Source: Streptomyces poriferorum
Lineage (GTDB): Bacteria > Actinomycetota > Actinomycetes > Streptomycetales > Streptomycetaceae
Direction of reading: 5' to 3'
Assembly: GCF_019399235.1 (NCBI RefSeq)
Contig: NZ_JAELVH010000090.1
Location: 1 to 37,471 of the forward strand
DNA length: 37,471 nucleotides
Part shown: piece by piece, positions 36,670-37,471 of the stretch
Position numbering within the stretch: position 1 is the first letter of the stretch
Layout of the letters: each line of letters opens with the position of its first letter
Made by a program: the position numbers and the translations under genes
Notes under the pieces: generated by a model
What the model was told of the DNA's origin: nothing
What the model saw: the letters and a program-made list of their open reading frames with translations, nothing else
Database searches by the model: none

Positions 36670-36685
36670 TTGGTATGGACCAATC
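36670..36685. promoter_or_regulatory. DasR-like (dre) operator
   Basis: TTTGGTATGGACCAAT has arms TTGGT/ACCAA around a 4-nt centre and matches the published DasR consensus (ACTGGTCTAGACCAGT type) at 11 of 16 positions, including all of TGGT and ACCA. A further TTTGGTC half-site follows at 36688-36694. It lies between the sugar-binding lipoprotein and dodecin genes, so control by DasR or another GntR-type repressor of the lipoprotein gene is likely. Confidence 0.55.
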
Positions 36686-36783
36686 CTTTGGTCAAGGGCG
36701 GTTCCGGACAGACCGACACCTCGCGATCTCTCGCGAACCTCACCGAGGTGGGGCACCTTGGTAAGGGCGAGAGGAGACACACC

Positions 36784-36999
36784 ATGTCAAACCACACGTA
36801 TCGCGTCACAGAGATCGTAGGAACCTCCCATGACGGCGTCGACGCGGCAATCCGCAACGGCGTCGCAAGAGCTTCCGAAACGTTGCACAATCTCGACTGG
36901 TTCGAGATCACACAGGTCCGCGGACAAATCAAGGATGGCCGGATCGAGCACTACCAGGTCGGCCTGAAAGTCGGCTTCCGGCTCGACGACCCGGAGTGA
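36784..36999 (+). CDS. Dodecin family flavin-binding protein
   Basis: 71 aa, full length for the family: YRVTEIVGTSHDGVDAAIRN and the flavin-stacking Trp in LHNLDWFEITQVRG, then the closing strand HYQVGLKVGFRLD. Dodecins form hollow dodecamers that store riboflavin, FMN or FAD (in some cases CoA) and limit flavin photochemistry. GAGAGGAGA lies just before the ATG. Divergent from the sugar-binding lipoprotein. Confidence 0.94.
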   Translation: MSNHTYRVTEIVGTSHDGVDAAIRNGVARASETLHNLDWFEITQVRGQIKDGRIEHYQVGLKVGFRLDDPE

Positions 37000-37008
37000 C
37001 GGCTCCGG
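36991..37008. terminator. Small hairpin at the dodecin stop
   Basis: CCGGAG (36991-36996) pairs with CTCCGG (37003-37008) around TGACGG, which contains the stop codon. It lies between convergent genes and is a weak candidate. Confidence 0.35.
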
Positions 37009-37014
37009 CCCCGG

Positions 37015-37471
37015 TCAGGTGCGCCCCTCGCGCTCCTGCGCGTCCTTCAGGGCGGGTGAGGCGATCGCCCAGCGGGCGCGTACCACCGTGACTCCGGCCA
37101 GTTCGGCCGCGTCGCAGACCAGCTCGTCGTCGTCCACCAGCATCCGCACCGCGCGGTCCCGGCCAAGTCGTCGCAGGGTCTCCAGTTTGGTCCTGCGGGC
37201 CGGCCGCCGGTCGTCGTTGCGCCGCATGTGGAGCGGCCCCTCGGGCAGCCCATGCCGGGCCAGCCAGGCCACGGTGTCCTTCCGGCAGCGCTCCGGCCGC
37301 CCCGTGAGGTAGACGACCTCGCATTCCCCGGCGCTGCTCACGGCGAGCCGCACACCTTCGGGCAGCGGCGAGTCAGCGGGGGCGGCCGCGAAGAATCCGG
37401 CCCAGTCGCGCCGGGAGCCCTCCAGGAAGTGCTGGCGGTGGGCGGTGTCCGCGAGGGTGCCGTCCAGGTCG
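37015..37471 (-). CDS. HAD-superfamily phosphatase, 5' end cut by window edge
   Basis: The visible 152 residues begin with DLDGTLADTAHRQHFLEGS, the first HAD motif (nucleophile Asp), and continue with VVYLTGRPERCR (motif II Thr), RTKLETLRRL (motif III Lys) and MLVDDDELVCDAAEL (motif IV acidic pair). All four HAD motifs are thus present, as in polynucleotide-kinase-3'-phosphatase-like and acid-phosphatase-like HADs. Probably only a few N-terminal residues are missing beyond base 37471. The substrate cannot be inferred. Confidence 0.85.
   Translation of the reverse strand, partial: DLDGTLADTAHRQHFLEGSRRDWAGFFAAAPADSPLPEGVRLAVSSAGECEVVYLTGRPERCRKDTVAWLARHGLPEGPLHMRRNDDRRPARRTKLETLRRLGRDRAVRMLVDDDELVCDAAELAGVTVVRARWAIASPALKDAQEREGRT

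Overview
The window reads as chromosomal DNA of a Streptomyces or close actinomycete relative. The evidence is very high GC with G/C-ending codons, many GTG starts, ATGA/GTGA overlaps, probable leaderless starts, an ergothioneine operon, a match to the sigma-R promoter consensus and a cobalamin-riboswitch cbtBA unit. Nearly every stretch is coding. All assignments come from reading the sequence and its translations; no database search was possible.

Left part (1-15.3 kb), mostly accessory. A visibly less GC-rich gene for a 782-aa protein with a probable PD-(D/E)XK nuclease centre (81-2429, minus) is followed by about 700 bp without a gene, which holds a decayed tRNA-like 3' end and an array of TCAG half-sites. 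Then come a pirin and a divergent TPR protein, a GNAT acetyltransferase that looks 3'-truncated and runs into cbtA, the cobalt transporter pair cbtB-cbtA behind a cobalamin riboswitch, and a histidine-phosphatase-fold protein that has lost its catalytic histidines. Further on are a GH15 glycosidase, a TetR regulator, an acyl-CoA ligase remnant with most of its body deleted, and a secreted 1244-aa S8 protease followed by a TrmB/LuxR-type regulator.

Middle part (15.3-25.2 kb), all on the minus strand and probably one or two transcription units: flavin disulfide-reductase-like protein, a gluconokinase/aldose-1-epimerase fusion, a glucose-1-dehydrogenase-like SDR, cydA, cydB, a cation/proton antiporter and a DUF2254 membrane protein. 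Mutarotase, glucose dehydrogenase and gluconokinase together outline a route from free glucose to 6-phosphogluconate that bypasses glucokinase and G6P dehydrogenase. It sits next to a quinol oxidase and an ion antiporter. This is the most original feature of the window.

Right part (25.2-37.5 kb): a thioredoxin behind a textbook sigma-R promoter, an acidic repeat protein, a LacI regulator, a solitary PemK/MazF-like protein, a PARG-like ADP-ribose glycohydrolase, egtABCD (ergothioneine synthesis, fully overlapping genes), an olsB/olsA-like acyltransferase pair (ornithine lipid type), an orphan sugar-binding lipoprotein with a DasR-like operator, a dodecin, and the 3' part of a HAD phosphatase cut by the window edge. 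Thiol redox, ergothioneine, bd oxidase and ADP-ribose turnover give this half a stress-defence flavour, but only the thioredoxin has a recognisable stress promoter.
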